DNA of 64,000 nt from Candidatus Rubneribacter avistercoris (GTDB lineage Bacteria; Actinomycetota; Coriobacteriia; Coriobacteriales; Eggerthellaceae), in contig DXCU01000075.1 of assembly GCA_019115845.1 (NCBI GenBank), positions 17,792-81,791 on the forward strand. Direction: 5' to 3'. The translations under genes and the position numbers were made by a program. The notes under the pieces are model-generated. The model saw only the letters and a program-made list of their open reading frames with translations, ran no database searches and was not told the origin of the DNA. Below are positions 8,383-16,866 of this stretch, one piece after another. Position 1 is the stretch's first letter, and every line of letters begins with the position of its first letter.

Positions 8383-8520
8383 ATGCGCGAACACGGCCCT
8401 CCGCGCTTTCCGCAGCCTGGCGAGCATTCGACCGCCGCATCCCAGCAAGCATCCGAGCGGCCGCATCCCAGCGAGCATCTGGCCGTTCGTCGCACTCCCG
8501 TGGGCGCGTGGCCGCTCGCT
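8383..8520. repeat. GC-rich degenerate direct repeats
   Basis: About three imperfect units of 25-26 bp share GCAT(C/T)-GCCGCATCCCAGC(A/G)A. They lie in the 665-bp gap between larC and the suf operon, just before the first parS site. No coding signal is seen. Confidence 0.5.
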
Positions 8521-8595
8521 TCGCGTTCTCGCGAGTGCCCCTGCCGTTCTGCATTGCTGCGAGCATTCCCGCCCCTTTGCGTTTACGCGTACGGA

Positions 8596-8611
8596 TGTTT
8601 CACGTGAAACA
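8596..8611. promoter_or_regulatory. parS: parS centromere site 1
   Basis: TGTTTCACGTGAAACA, a perfect match to the 16-bp palindromic ParB (Spo0J) binding consensus. ParB loads here and spreads to organise and segregate the chromosome origin region. Confidence 0.92.
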
Positions 8612-8644
8612 ATTGGTGCAGTATCGTGCGGCATTGCAACGAAA

Positions 8645-8660
8645 TGTTTCACGTGAAACA
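8645..8660. promoter_or_regulatory. parS: parS centromere site 2
   Basis: Second perfect TGTTTCACGTGAAACA, 49 bp from site 1 centre to centre. The palindrome extends one base on each side (A...T). Confidence 0.92.
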
Positions 8661-8789
8661 TCCGTATGTGTTTTTGCGAGTTTTCGCAATGTGCGAATAG
8701 GGATTGCGCAGGGGAAAGGCTGCCGCGCGTTGCGCGTCGCCCATCTGCGGTTTCGGGAGGGCGTGCGGCCGTGCGGGCAAAACCTGGAA

Positions 8790-8805
8790 TGTTTCACGTG
8801 AAACA
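8790..8805. promoter_or_regulatory. parS: parS centromere site 3
   Basis: Third perfect TGTTTCACGTGAAACA. The palindrome extends outward as GAAT...ATTC. It sits just beyond the suf operon terminator. Confidence 0.92.
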
Positions 8806-8814
8806 TTCGTACGA

Positions 8815-8854
8815 AAAACCCGCCCTGACCGGAAGGTCGGTCGGGGCGGGTTCG
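8815..8854 (-). terminator. terminator of the suf operon
   Basis: Read leftward, AACCCGCCC pairs with GGGCGGGTT and is followed by TTTTCG. It lies about 155 bases beyond the sufB stop. The intervening stretch (8860-9005) is a GC-rich degenerate repeat built on GATGCCGCGTGCG. Confidence 0.75.
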
Positions 8855-9008
8855 CGGAGCCTGACGCCGCCTGCGACGCACGCAAACGGTGCAGGCGGCA
8901 AGAGGTTCGCACGCGGCGTCGCACGACGGCGATGCCGCGTGCGCTGTGCCGCACGAGGACGGCACGCGTGCGCTGTGCCGCCGTGCGATGCCGCGTGCGG
9001 CAGAAGGG

Positions 9009-9938
9009 CTAGTTCAGGAAGTCCTCGAGGATCTCCTCCTCGGCCTCCTCCTCGGTGAGGCCGAGCGTCATGAGTTTGGTGATCTGGTCGCCGGCGATCT
9101 TGCCGATGGCGGCCTCGTGCACGAGCATGGCGTCCTCGCTGGCGGCCTCGATGCCGGGGATGGCCGTCACCTTGGCGTTGCCCATGATGATGGCGTCGCA
9201 CTGCACGTGCCCGCGGCACGCCGCCTCGCCGATGACGAGCGGGTTGAACACCTGCTTGGAGTTATCCTGCGCCACCGAGCGCGAGATCACCTGCACGCTG
9301 GAGTCGTCGCCCTTGAGTTCCACCTTCATGTTGGAGGTGGCGGTTTGGTCGCCGTGAGTGAGCAGCTTCTCGATGAGCACCAGCTTGGCGCCGGCGGCCA
9401 GTTCGGCGTTGGTGTCGCGCACGGTGGAGGACACGCCGCGCAGCTGCACAAGCTCCATCTCGCAGTTGGCGTTCTCGTCCATGATGACGTTCGTCACGGG
9501 GTTGAGGATGCGCTCGCCGGTGCCGCTGCCCTCGCCGTAGTGCTTCTCCACGTACTTCACGCGGCTGTTCTTGCCGCAGTGGAAGGTGTGGATGCCGTCG
9601 TGCTCGGACGCCTGGTGGCTCTCGTTGTGGATGCCGCAGCCCGCGACGATGGTCACGTCGCAGTCCTCGCCGATGTAGAACGTGTTGTACACCACGTCCT
9701 TCAGGCCCGCCTGCGTGACGATGACGGGGATGTACACCGTCTCGCCCTTGGTGCCGTCGGCGATGCGGATGTCGATGCCGGGGTTGTCGGTTTTGGTGGC
9801 TATCTCGATGTTCGCGGAGGAATGGCGCTCGACGAGCTGCCCGTCCTTGCGGATGTTGAACGCGCCTTTCGGCATGCCGTGGATGTTGGCTATCTCGGCG
9901 AGCAGGCTCTCGTCGATGGGGGACAGATCAACGGCCAT
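9009..9938 (-). CDS. sufB: SufB/SufD-family Fe-S cluster scaffold protein
   Basis: A 309-residue SufB/SufD-family protein, shorter than the usual SufB of about 470. It has the beta-helix core seen in the family (GCGIHNESHQASEHDGIHTF, SRVKYVEKHYGEG, the C-terminal EAAIGKIAGDQITKLMTLGLTEEEAEEEI). With SufC it should form the scaffold that assembles and delivers Fe-S clusters. AAGGAGG precedes ATG 9938. It is the second gene after sufC, 285 bp away, with a parS site between. No sufS, sufU or separate sufD is present, so the system looks minimal and cysteine desulfurase must come from elsewhere. Confidence 0.88.
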   Translation of the reverse strand: MAVDLSPIDESLLAEIANIHGMPKGAFNIRKDGQLVERHSSANIEIATKTDNPGIDIRIADGTKGETVYIPVIVTQAGLKDVVYNTFYIGEDCDVTIVAGCGIHNESHQASEHDGIHTFHCGKNSRVKYVEKHYGEGSGTGERILNPVTNVIMDENANCEMELVQLRGVSSTVRDTNAELAAGAKLVLIEKLLTHGDQTATSNMKVELKGDDSSVQVISRSVAQDNSKQVFNPLVIGEAACRGHVQCDAIIMGNAKVTAIPGIEAASEDAMLVHEAAIGKIAGDQITKLMTLGLTEEEAEEEILEDFLN

Positions 9939-10008
9939 GGGCGGCCTCCTTCTTGGTCGGTTGGTCGGTGCGGGTCGCGCCCGCGGCGCGCATGGCGCTG
10001 CGGCGGAA

Positions 10009-10024
10009 TGTTTCACGTGAAACA
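10009..10024. promoter_or_regulatory. parS: parS centromere site 4
   Basis: Fourth perfect TGTTTCACGTGAAACA, flanked by GAAT...ATTC like site 3. It lies inside the suf operon, in the 285-bp gap between sufC and sufB. The rest of the gap (10025-10223) is GC-rich repetitive sequence with no gene. Confidence 0.92.
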
Positions 10025-10223
10025 TTCGTTCGCGAACCGGTTTGGGCGAAGCGGCTCGCCAGCGCGGTTCGGCGAAGCGATCCGGTCGTGCGGTTTTGCG
10101 TCGGCGGGTTGGCGGTGCGATCCGCCGACGCGGTTGCCGTCGCGCCGTCCGCTTGGCTCGGCGGCTCGGTGCTGCGGCGTCGCGAACCCGGTCCAGCGCC
10201 GCGCCTGCGGCGCCGGGCACGGG

Positions 10224-11000
10224 CTAGCAGGTGGTGGGGATCTCGGTGAGGTGCAGCTCGGTGGGGGTGGTCAGCTGGCAGCCGGGAACGCCCTTGGCCA
10301 CGAAACCGAGGCGCGGCATGAGCTCCTCGGGCGCGCCCGTCTCCTCCACGCGGCCGTCGCGCAGAAGCACGATCTCGTCGGCCAGCTGGATGATGCGCTC
10401 CTGGTGCGAGATGATCACGATGGAGCGCCCGTCGCGCGCCTCGTGGATGTCGCGGAACGTCTCGGTCAGGCGGTCGAAGCTCCACAGGTCGATGCCCGCC
10501 TCCGGCTCGTCGTAGATGGCCAGCTTCGGGTCGCGCGCCAGGATGGTGGCGATCTCGATGCGCTTCACCTCGCCGCCCGAGAGGCTCTTGTCCACCTCGC
10601 GCGTGAGGTAGCTGGCCGAGCACAGGCCCACGCGGGCCAGGTACTCGTTGCAGGCGAGCATGGGCAGCTTTCGCCCGGCGGCGATGTCCAAAAGCTTCTT
10701 CACCTTCATGCCCTTGAAGCGGGCGGGCTGCTGGAAGCCGTAGCCGATGCCCAGCTTCGCGCGCTCGGCGATGGACAGGTCCGTGATGTCGGCGCCGTCG
10801 AAGACGATGCTGCCGCTCGTGGGGCGCTCGATGCCCATGATCAGCTTGGCGAGCGTGGATTTGCCGCCGCCGTTGGGGCCGGTGATCACCGTGAAGCGGT
10901 CGTTGGGGATGGAAAGCGACAGATCGTCGATGATGCGCTTCGTCTCCTTCGACCCTTCCTGCACGGGCACCTCGAACACGAGGTTTTTCAGTTCCAACAT
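10224..11000 (-). CDS. sufC: Fe-S cluster assembly ATPase SufC
   Basis: A 258-residue ABC-type ATPase without membrane segments. Walker A is GPNGGGKST, the signature motif LSGGEVKRIEI, and Walker B LAIYDEPEAGID followed by a switch His (VIISHQERI). SufC powers conformational change of the SufB/SufD scaffold. It is the first gene of a two-gene suf operon read leftward. Confidence 0.92.
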   Translation of the reverse strand: MLELKNLVFEVPVQEGSKETKRIIDDLSLSIPNDRFTVITGPNGGGKSTLAKLIMGIERPTSGSIVFDGADITDLSIAERAKLGIGYGFQQPARFKGMKVKKLLDIAAGRKLPMLACNEYLARVGLCSASYLTREVDKSLSGGEVKRIEIATILARDPKLAIYDEPEAGIDLWSFDRLTETFRDIHEARDGRSIVIISHQERIIQLADEIVLLRDGRVEETGAPEELMPRLGFVAKGVPGCQLTTPTELHLTEIPTTC

Positions 11001-11089
11001 GATGTGCTCACTCCGTCTCTCTCGTCATTTGACTCTGTATTACTATCATTTATCGAAGGGGGAGTCAAGGCCGCGTTCGCGCGAAACCG

Positions 11090-11331
11090 GGATGGAGGCC
11101 GATTTCGCGGGCGTCCGGCTCCCGAAGGCACTTGGCCTTTGAGGCCCGCGTGCGTTCAGGTCCCGAGTCTCAAAGGCGCCCGATCCTTGAGGCCCGCGTG
11201 CACTCGATTCCCAAGCCTCGCAGGCGCCCGATCCTCGGAGGGTCCGAAGGCGCCCGACTCCCGGGGTTTCGAAGGCTCCCGACTCCCGGCAGTCCGAAGG
11301 CCCCGCGCCTGCGTCCCGATTCCCCCGGCGC
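11090..11331. repeat. GC-rich degenerate repeats upstream of sufC
   Basis: Two direct repeats of about 48 bp beginning GAGGCCCGCGTGC (near 11140 and 11190) are followed by three units of 24-25 bp sharing TCCGAAGGC and CCGACTCCCGG. The 331-bp gap between the convergent ends of sufC's upstream region and the M16 protease stop holds nothing else I can recognise. Confidence 0.5.
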
Positions 11332-14300
11332 TCATTCGCTCAGCAGGTCGATCACCTCGAATCCGGCCGACGACCCCTCCAGGATGTCGCGGTTGCCGAA
11401 CGCGCACGCCGCGCCCCGTTCGACGACGCGGGCGACGGGGCTGGCGAGGTTTCGGACGTCCTGCGCGCGTGCGGCCAGCATCTGCCCGCGCGTTTCAAGC
11501 CGCATGCGCGGGGTGCGCCCGCCAAACCAGTCGCCGTCTTGGCGGCGCGCCAGCTGACGGGGCTTGAGGGGTTGGTCGAAGGCGGCCACCGTGCTCACCA
11601 CGTAGCCTTCCATCTCCTCGGGCGCGGGGTCGAAGGCGGCAAGCCAGTCGGCCGCGCCCGCGAACCGCGCCAGCGTCTCGTCGAGGTGCGGGTCGCGGTA
11701 GGAGTAGAAGCGCAGGTTGCCGGTGCGCGCCGCCTGGAAGCCCGCGCCGTACGCGCCGCCCTTGACGCGCACCTCGTTCCACAGGTAGTCGTAGGACAGC
11801 GCCCGCGCCGCCACCTGCCACGCGCCCGTGTAGGCGGCGCCGAGCTCGCGGCGGTCGAAGCCCTGCGCGGCGTAGCACACGTCGGAGGGCACGGCGAACG
11901 CCTCGTTGCGCACGACGGGGTCGGGCACGCGCAGCCGCACCGCGCCGTCTCCCGTGCGCCCGATCGCGCCGCCCTCCTCCCAGAAACGGGCGAAGTCCTC
12001 GTCGGATCCGGTGAAGCTCACAAGCGACCCGTCGTCCACAAACAGCCGCGCGGCCAGGTCGGCCAGATGCTCGCCCAGCTCGCCTGCGTATTCGTCGTAG
12101 CGCGCCAGCAGGCCTTTCAGGAAGCGGTAGAAGCCCACGCCCCCCAGCTGCTCGCGCACCACGCCGGCGGGCAGGTAGTACGACCCCAGGCGCGCCATGG
12201 CGCTGGCGTGGCCGGCGGCGGCGAAGCCCTGCTCCATGGAGATGCGGCGCTGCTGCAGCACGTCTTTGATCTTGCCCGCGTCGGAGAAGTCGGTCTCCAG
12301 CAGCACTTCGCGCGGCAGGGAGGCCAGTTGCGCGACGTTCTCCGAAAGCGCGCTCGCGCCCACGGCGAACCGGGGCGACACGGCTTTGGCGTCCTCGGCG
12401 TCCTCGTGCACCTCGCAGAAAAAGCTCAAATTGCCGAGCGCCCCGTTCACCAGCGTGTCCAGTTCGGAGGCGCTGCGCCGGGCCGTTCCCAGCTTGCCCA
12501 GCACCATCGCCAGCACGGCGACATAGGGCAGCTCCTCGAACGGCACGCGCGCCAGGTCGAAGTAGCGGTAGGCGTAGGCGATGCCGCGCGTGGGGATGTC
12601 GTGGCGCAGGCAGGCGACGGACGAGTCCTCCGTCTGCGCCGGGCCGTAGGCGGGCTCGTCCGGCGCGGGGCCGATGTCGGATACCGTCAGGCGCGGCAGG
12701 GTTGCGAGCGCCTGAGGCGAGTCGGGCTCCTCCTGCAGGCGACGCAGCTCGGCCTCCTCCGCGGCCACGCGTGCGAAGTCGCCGGGTCCCATGCCGGCCG
12801 CGATGCGGGCAAGGCGCGCCCCCTCGAAGTCCTCCTCGTTATCTGCGGGCACCACCTCCACCTCGGCCATGTGGCCGTTCTCCAGAAACAGGCTGCGGAT
12901 GAGGTCCTCGAAGTAGCCTTCGGTCAGCGCGCGGCGCAGAAACGCGAAGTCGTCCTCGTACTTGAGGTAGGACGTGGCCTCTTCGTCGTCGTAGAGCCAG
13001 CCCGAAAGCGCCGCCATGGAAAGCGCCACGCCGTCGGCCATGCCGAAGTCGCGCTCGCGCATGACGAACTCGGCGCGGGAAAGCGACGCCTCCACGAGCG
13101 CGTGGTCAAGCCCGCCGTCCGCAAGCTCGGAAAGCGTCCGTTCGACCACGGCGCGAAACCTCTGCGCGCCGTGGTCGGCAAGCCCGCGCAGCTGGATGAC
13201 CGCGAAGGGCTGCAGAAGCGCGTCGGCCAAAAACGCGTTCGCGTCGTCGGCCAGCCCCGCGTCCAGAAGCGCGCGCTTAAGCGGCGCCTCGTTGCTGCCG
13301 GCGATGGCGTCCAAAAGGATGTCGGCGGCCACCGCGCGGGTGCGCTCGCGCGCCTGGCCTACGACGTAGGCCAGCCCCATGCAGGCGTTCTCGGGGGCGG
13401 TGTCCATGGTGCGGCGCACGCCCAGGGCGCGCACCGGCGCCTGCGCGGTCAGCGCGCGGGGGCGCAGCGGCGCGTCTCCCGCCGACGCGCGCGCCGCATC
13501 GCGGGCCGCCGCCTCGTCGGCTGCGGGCGAGAGGTAGCGCTCGTCCAAAAACGCGAGCATGCGGTCCAGGTTCAGATCGCCGTAGAGCGTGAGGTAGCTG
13601 TTGTCCGTGCGGTAGTGGCGCGCGTGCTCCTCCAGGAACCGCTCGTAGGTGAGGTCGGGGATGGCGCGCGGCGTGCCGCCGGACTCGAAGCGGTAGGCCG
13701 TGTCGGGGAAGAGCGCCGCCTGCAGCTCGTCGTAGAGCACGGAGTTCGGGTCGGAGAGCGCGCCTTTCATCTCGTTGTACACCACGCCGTTGAGGCGAAG
13801 GCGGGACGCGTCCCCCTCAGGGCCTCCGGGGGCCGCCGCGCCGTCTGCGGCGTCGGCGGAGGATGGCGTTTCCGCGCCCGCCGCGCCCGGGTTGCCCCCC
13901 GCTGCGTCTGCGCCGCCGCCTTCGCCGTCCGCCGCGCCTGCATCCTCCGCTTCCCCCGCAAGCTCCACGTGCCAGCCCTCCTGCTCGAAGATGGCGCGCT
14001 TGCGGTAGATCAGGGGATGCAGCACCGCGTCCAGATACACGTCCATGAGGTTGAGCAGGTCCTGCTCGTTGGTGCTGGCCACCGGGTACATGGTCTTGTC
14101 CGGAAAGGTCATGGCGTTCAGAAACGTCTGCATGGAGCCTTTGAGCAGGTTCACGAACGGCTCCTTGACGGGGAAGCGGTCGCTGCCGCACAGCACCGAG
14201 TGCTCCAGGATGTGGAACACGCCGGTGTCGTCGGCGGGCGGCGTCTTGAAGGAGATGGAGAACGCCTTGTTCGGGTCGTCGTTGGCAAGGTAGAGCAGCT

Positions 14301-14412
14301 GCGCGCCGCTTTTGGCGTGGTCGAGCACGTAGGCGGTGCCGTCTATCTCCGGCAGCTTTTCGCGCGTGCGCACGGTGAAGCCGTGCAAGGTTTGGCTCGG
14401 GGAAAGATCCAT
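11332..14412 (-). CDS. M16C-family zinc metalloprotease (presequence-protease type)
   Basis: A 1026-residue protease with the inverted zinc motif: HILEH at residues 67-71 (FHILEHSVLCGSDRFP). Four M16 modules are expected at this length; the KEPFVNLLKGSMQTFLNAMTFPDKTMYPVAS block is typical of PreP-like M16C enzymes, which degrade unstructured peptides in a closed chamber. An Ala/Gly/Glu-rich low-complexity insert of about 50 residues at roughly 165-215 interrupts the N-terminal module. I chose ATG 14412, where homology starts and AAAGG lies upstream; a further in-frame ATG 16 codons upstream has no ribosome binding site. No signal peptide, so probably cytoplasmic. Confidence 0.88.
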   Translation of the reverse strand: MDLSPSQTLHGFTVRTREKLPEIDGTAYVLDHAKSGAQLLYLANDDPNKAFSISFKTPPADDTGVFHILEHSVLCGSDRFPVKEPFVNLLKGSMQTFLNAMTFPDKTMYPVASTNEQDLLNLMDVYLDAVLHPLIYRKRAIFEQEGWHVELAGEAEDAGAADGEGGGADAAGGNPGAAGAETPSSADAADGAAAPGGPEGDASRLRLNGVVYNEMKGALSDPNSVLYDELQAALFPDTAYRFESGGTPRAIPDLTYERFLEEHARHYRTDNSYLTLYGDLNLDRMLAFLDERYLSPAADEAAARDAARASAGDAPLRPRALTAQAPVRALGVRRTMDTAPENACMGLAYVVGQARERTRAVAADILLDAIAGSNEAPLKRALLDAGLADDANAFLADALLQPFAVIQLRGLADHGAQRFRAVVERTLSELADGGLDHALVEASLSRAEFVMRERDFGMADGVALSMAALSGWLYDDEEATSYLKYEDDFAFLRRALTEGYFEDLIRSLFLENGHMAEVEVVPADNEEDFEGARLARIAAGMGPGDFARVAAEEAELRRLQEEPDSPQALATLPRLTVSDIGPAPDEPAYGPAQTEDSSVACLRHDIPTRGIAYAYRYFDLARVPFEELPYVAVLAMVLGKLGTARRSASELDTLVNGALGNLSFFCEVHEDAEDAKAVSPRFAVGASALSENVAQLASLPREVLLETDFSDAGKIKDVLQQRRISMEQGFAAAGHASAMARLGSYYLPAGVVREQLGGVGFYRFLKGLLARYDEYAGELGEHLADLAARLFVDDGSLVSFTGSDEDFARFWEEGGAIGRTGDGAVRLRVPDPVVRNEAFAVPSDVCYAAQGFDRRELGAAYTGAWQVAARALSYDYLWNEVRVKGGAYGAGFQAARTGNLRFYSYRDPHLDETLARFAGAADWLAAFDPAPEEMEGYVVSTVAAFDQPLKPRQLARRQDGDWFGGRTPRMRLETRGQMLAARAQDVRNLASPVARVVERGAACAFGNRDILEGSSAGFEVIDLLSE

Positions 14413-14583
14413 GGATGGTGTCGCCTTTCGTACGATGCGTGTCGTGTTTCGCCCCATTGTCTCACAACACGCCCCGGCGGTGCGCCTCGGACGTCCTCGG
14501 CAAGCGAAACCCCCGAAAACGGCAGAGATCGCGCCTTTCTCTCCGCTTTCGTCCCGCGCCCCCTCCGTTCGCGGACATCCCCC

Positions 14584-14612
14584 TTCCCAAATAAAGGCGC
14601 GAAGGGTACACT
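14584..14612 (+). promoter_or_regulatory. candidate promoter of the trp leader
   Basis: TACACT at 14607-14612 with a weak TTCCCA 17 bases upstream at 14584-14589. Transcription would begin near 14620, about 27 bases before the leader peptide. Confidence 0.4.
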
Positions 14613-14646
14613 TGCCCGCGTACCCGGAACCATCGAAAGGACCTTC

Positions 14647-14736
14647 GTGCTCCACAGCGCCGACAAAGCCCGTTTCTCCGCCGTCGCCCTTGCGACGGGG
14701 CGGACGCGCGCATGGTGGTGGAACAGAAGAGCTTGA
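14647..14736 (+). CDS. trpL: Trp leader peptide (three consecutive Trp codons)
   Basis: A 29-codon reading frame starting GTG with GAAAGGA 5 bases upstream and ending ...TRAWWWNRRA then TGA. Three tandem TGG codons at 14712-14720 sit directly at the first strand of the attenuator that follows. In the classic trp mechanism, scarcity of charged tRNA-Trp stalls the ribosome on these codons and allows read-through into the structural gene. Trp is otherwise rare in proteins, so three in a row in this place are strong evidence of function. Confidence 0.85.
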   Translation: MLHSADKARFSAVALATGRTRAWWWNRRA

Positions 14737-14812
14737 ACCCGGGTCTCGCATAGGCTTCTGTTCCGCGCACATGAACACAGAAGAGCCCTCGGAGATCCGG
14801 GGGCTCTTTTTT
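14720..14812 (+). promoter_or_regulatory. transcription attenuator upstream of trpB2
   Basis: Four strands with exclusive pairings are visible. Strand 1 (14720-14729, GGAACAGAAG) is perfectly complementary to strand 2 (14755-14764, CTTCTGTTCC). Strand 2 can instead pair with strand 3 (14773-14783, GAACACAGAAG, a two-base bulge), which makes the antiterminator. Strand 3 overlaps the terminator stem 14782-14792 with 14797-14807, 11 pairs around an AGAT loop, followed by six T. A ribosome stalled on the Trp codons covers strand 1 and favours 2:3; otherwise 1:2 and the terminator form. Confidence 0.88.
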
Positions 14813-14876
14813 GTCGCGCGGACGAAGGGACGGACCGCGGCCGGATGCGCCGCACGACCGAAGGAAAGGGACCGCC

Positions 14877-16262
14877 ATGACCGAGAACGCACCGCATCGC
14901 CTGTACCTGCGCGAGGACCAGATACCTGCGCGGTGGTACAACCTGCGCGCCGACATGCCGGAGAAGCCCGACCCCATCCGCCTGCCGAACGGCCAGGTGG
15001 CGCAGCATGATGACCTGGCGCCCGTGTTCTGCGACGAGCTGGTGCGCCAAGAGCTTGACGACGATGCGGCGTACTTCGACATTCCCGAGCCGGTGCTGGA
15101 GATGTACCGCATCTACCGCCCCTCGCCGCTGTGCCGCGCCTACAACCTGGAGCGCGCCTTGGGCACGCCCGCGAAGATCTACTACAAGTTCGAGGGCAAC
15201 AACACCTCCGGCTCGCACAAGCTGAACTCGGCCGTCGCCCAGGCGTACTACGCCAAGGCGCAGGACCTTGCCGGCATCACCACCGAGACGGGCGCGGGCC
15301 AGTGGGGCACGGCGCTTGCGGAGGCGTCGGCGCATTTCGGGTTGAACCTGGACGTGTTCATGGTGAAGTGCTCCTACGAGCAGAAGCCTTTCCGCCGCAA
15401 CATCATGGAGACGTTCAACGCCAACGTCACGCCCTCGCCGTCCGCCACGACCGAGATCGGCCGCAGGATGCTGGCCGAGCATCCCGACTCCACAGGGTCG
15501 CTTGGCACCGCCATCTCCGAGGCGGTGGAGCGCGCGCTCAACGTGCCCGGCAACAAGGGCCGCTACGCGCTGGGGTCGGTGCTCAACCAGGTGGCGCTGC
15601 ACCAGTCGGTCATCGGGCTTGAGAGCTACACGGCCTTCGAGGAGCTGGGGGAGTACCCCGACATCGTCATCGGCTGCGCGGGCGGCGGGTCGAACCTGGC
15701 CGGCCTCATCGCACCGTTCATGCGCGACAAGCTGACGGGGGCGCGCTTGGGCACGCGCTTTATGGCCGTGGAGCCCGCCAGCTGCCCGAGCCTCACGCGC
15801 GGGCGCTACGCCTACGACTTCGCCGACACGGGCCGCACCTGCCCGCTTGTGAAGATGTACACGCTGGGCAACGGCTTTCTGCCAAGTCCCGACCACGCCG
15901 GCGGCCTGCGCTACCACGGCATGAGCCCCATCGTGTCCAAGCTCAAGCACGACGGTTGCTTGGAGGCGGTGGCCGTGCGCCAAACCGACGTGTTCGCGGC
16001 GGCCGTGGAGTTCGCGCGTCTGGAGACCATCCTGCCCGCGCCCGAGAGCGCGCACGCCATCTTCCAGGCCATGGAGGAAGCGCGTCGCTGCGCGCGGACG
16101 GGCGAGGCCAAGACCATTCTCTTCGGCCTCACGGGCACGGGTTACTTCGACATGAAAGCCTACGACGCGTTCAACCGCGGCGAGATGCGCGACCACGTGC
16201 CCACCGACGAGGAGCTTGAAGCGGGCTTCGCCACCATCCCGCGCATCGAGGGCGTGCAGTAG
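14877..16262 (+). CDS. trpB: tryptophan synthase beta chain, TrpB2 type
   Basis: A 461-residue PLP enzyme that makes L-tryptophan from indole and serine. The PLP lysine is in NTSGSHKLNSA, the phosphate-binding loop is GCAGGGSN, and the length with the extended N-terminus (LREDQIPARWYNL) and ETGAGQWGTAL are those of the TrpB2 subfamily. TrpB2 enzymes usually work without TrpA, so this one may salvage free indole, which gut bacteria meet in quantity. ATG 14877 has AAGGAAAGG upstream. No trpA or other trp genes are adjacent, yet the gene has its own Trp attenuator. Confidence 0.93.
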   Translation: MTENAPHRLYLREDQIPARWYNLRADMPEKPDPIRLPNGQVAQHDDLAPVFCDELVRQELDDDAAYFDIPEPVLEMYRIYRPSPLCRAYNLERALGTPAKIYYKFEGNNTSGSHKLNSAVAQAYYAKAQDLAGITTETGAGQWGTALAEASAHFGLNLDVFMVKCSYEQKPFRRNIMETFNANVTPSPSATTEIGRRMLAEHPDSTGSLGTAISEAVERALNVPGNKGRYALGSVLNQVALHQSVIGLESYTAFEELGEYPDIVIGCAGGGSNLAGLIAPFMRDKLTGARLGTRFMAVEPASCPSLTRGRYAYDFADTGRTCPLVKMYTLGNGFLPSPDHAGGLRYHGMSPIVSKLKHDGCLEAVAVRQTDVFAAAVEFARLETILPAPESAHAIFQAMEEARRCARTGEAKTILFGLTGTGYFDMKAYDAFNRGEMRDHVPTDEELEAGFATIPRIEGVQ

Positions 16263-16485
16263 GAAGGCGGCCGGGGCGCGGGCCGCTCGGGGCGCGGCCG
16301 GCGCCTTCGGGGCCGATGCGGGGCAGGGTGACGGCCGGGCCGCGGGATGTCCTGGCCGGCGCGGCGGGTGCTTGCGCGAAGGTGCCGCCGTCCGCGCCCG
16401 CCACACGCCCGATGGATATTATTTGGACGAGGGAATCCGCCCGGACAATCCTCTATAATCGTGTCCGACGCGAAAGGACGGTTCC
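16263..16485 (+). promoter_or_regulatory. intergenic region with a -10 element
   Basis: TATAAT at 16454-16459 lies 26 bases before the GTG at 16486, with GAAAGGA as ribosome binding site. TTGGAC at 16423-16428 is too far (25 bases) to be a normal -35 partner. The rest is GC-rich and featureless. Confidence 0.45.
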
Positions 16486-16833
16486 GTGGCTGCTGGCGAT
16501 ACCAAGTTCTCCCATATAACGGTGAACGCCGACGACGATGACGACGTGGTGATCCAAGCCGGCGCCCGCCCGGCGCGCCCCGCCGCCGATCCTGCGCCGC
16601 GCGCTCCGGAAGCCGCCCCGGCCCCGGAGGCGCCCGCCGCGCCCGAGCGGTCTGCGGCCGCGCCCGCGGACGCGGCCACCGCCTCCCGTCCGCGCGACAA
16701 GAAAGGCTACCGTCCGACGACCGCCGACGACCTGAAGGCCGAGCCCATGTCGACGATGCAGAAGGCCATCATCGTGCTCGCGCTCGTCGGCATAGCGGCG
16801 TTTGTCGCCTACTACCTGTTCTTCATGCGCTAG
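16486..16833 (+). CDS. small tail-anchored membrane protein of unknown function
   Basis: A 115-residue protein not recognised. An acidic N-terminus with five Asp in a row (residues 16-20) is followed by an Ala/Pro-rich disordered linker to about residue 75, a short basic patch (RDKKGY) and a single C-terminal transmembrane helix (residues about 91-113, AIIVLALVGIAAFVAYYLFF). The topology suggests a cytoplasmic disordered domain tethered to the membrane. It starts at GTG and is followed 33 bp later by another single-span membrane protein, so the two are probably co-transcribed. Confidence 0.7.
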   Translation: MAAGDTKFSHITVNADDDDDVVIQAGARPARPAADPAPRAPEAAPAPEAPAAPERSAAAPADAATASRPRDKKGYRPTTADDLKAEPMSTMQKAIIVLALVGIAAFVAYYLFFMR

Positions 16834-16866
16834 CCGCAGGCCGGCGCCCAAAAGGAAGGTGCTCCG

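Noticed and set aside
8889..11567. 892-codon open frame across the suf operon
   Set aside because: Antisense to sufB and sufC, no domain, spans the parS sites and repeats.
11539..14736. 1065-codon open frame on the plus strand opposite the M16 protease
   Set aside because: Shadow frame of low-complexity Arg/Val/His-rich composition with no domain. Only its last 30 codons are kept, as the trp leader peptide, because these have their own start and ribosome binding site.
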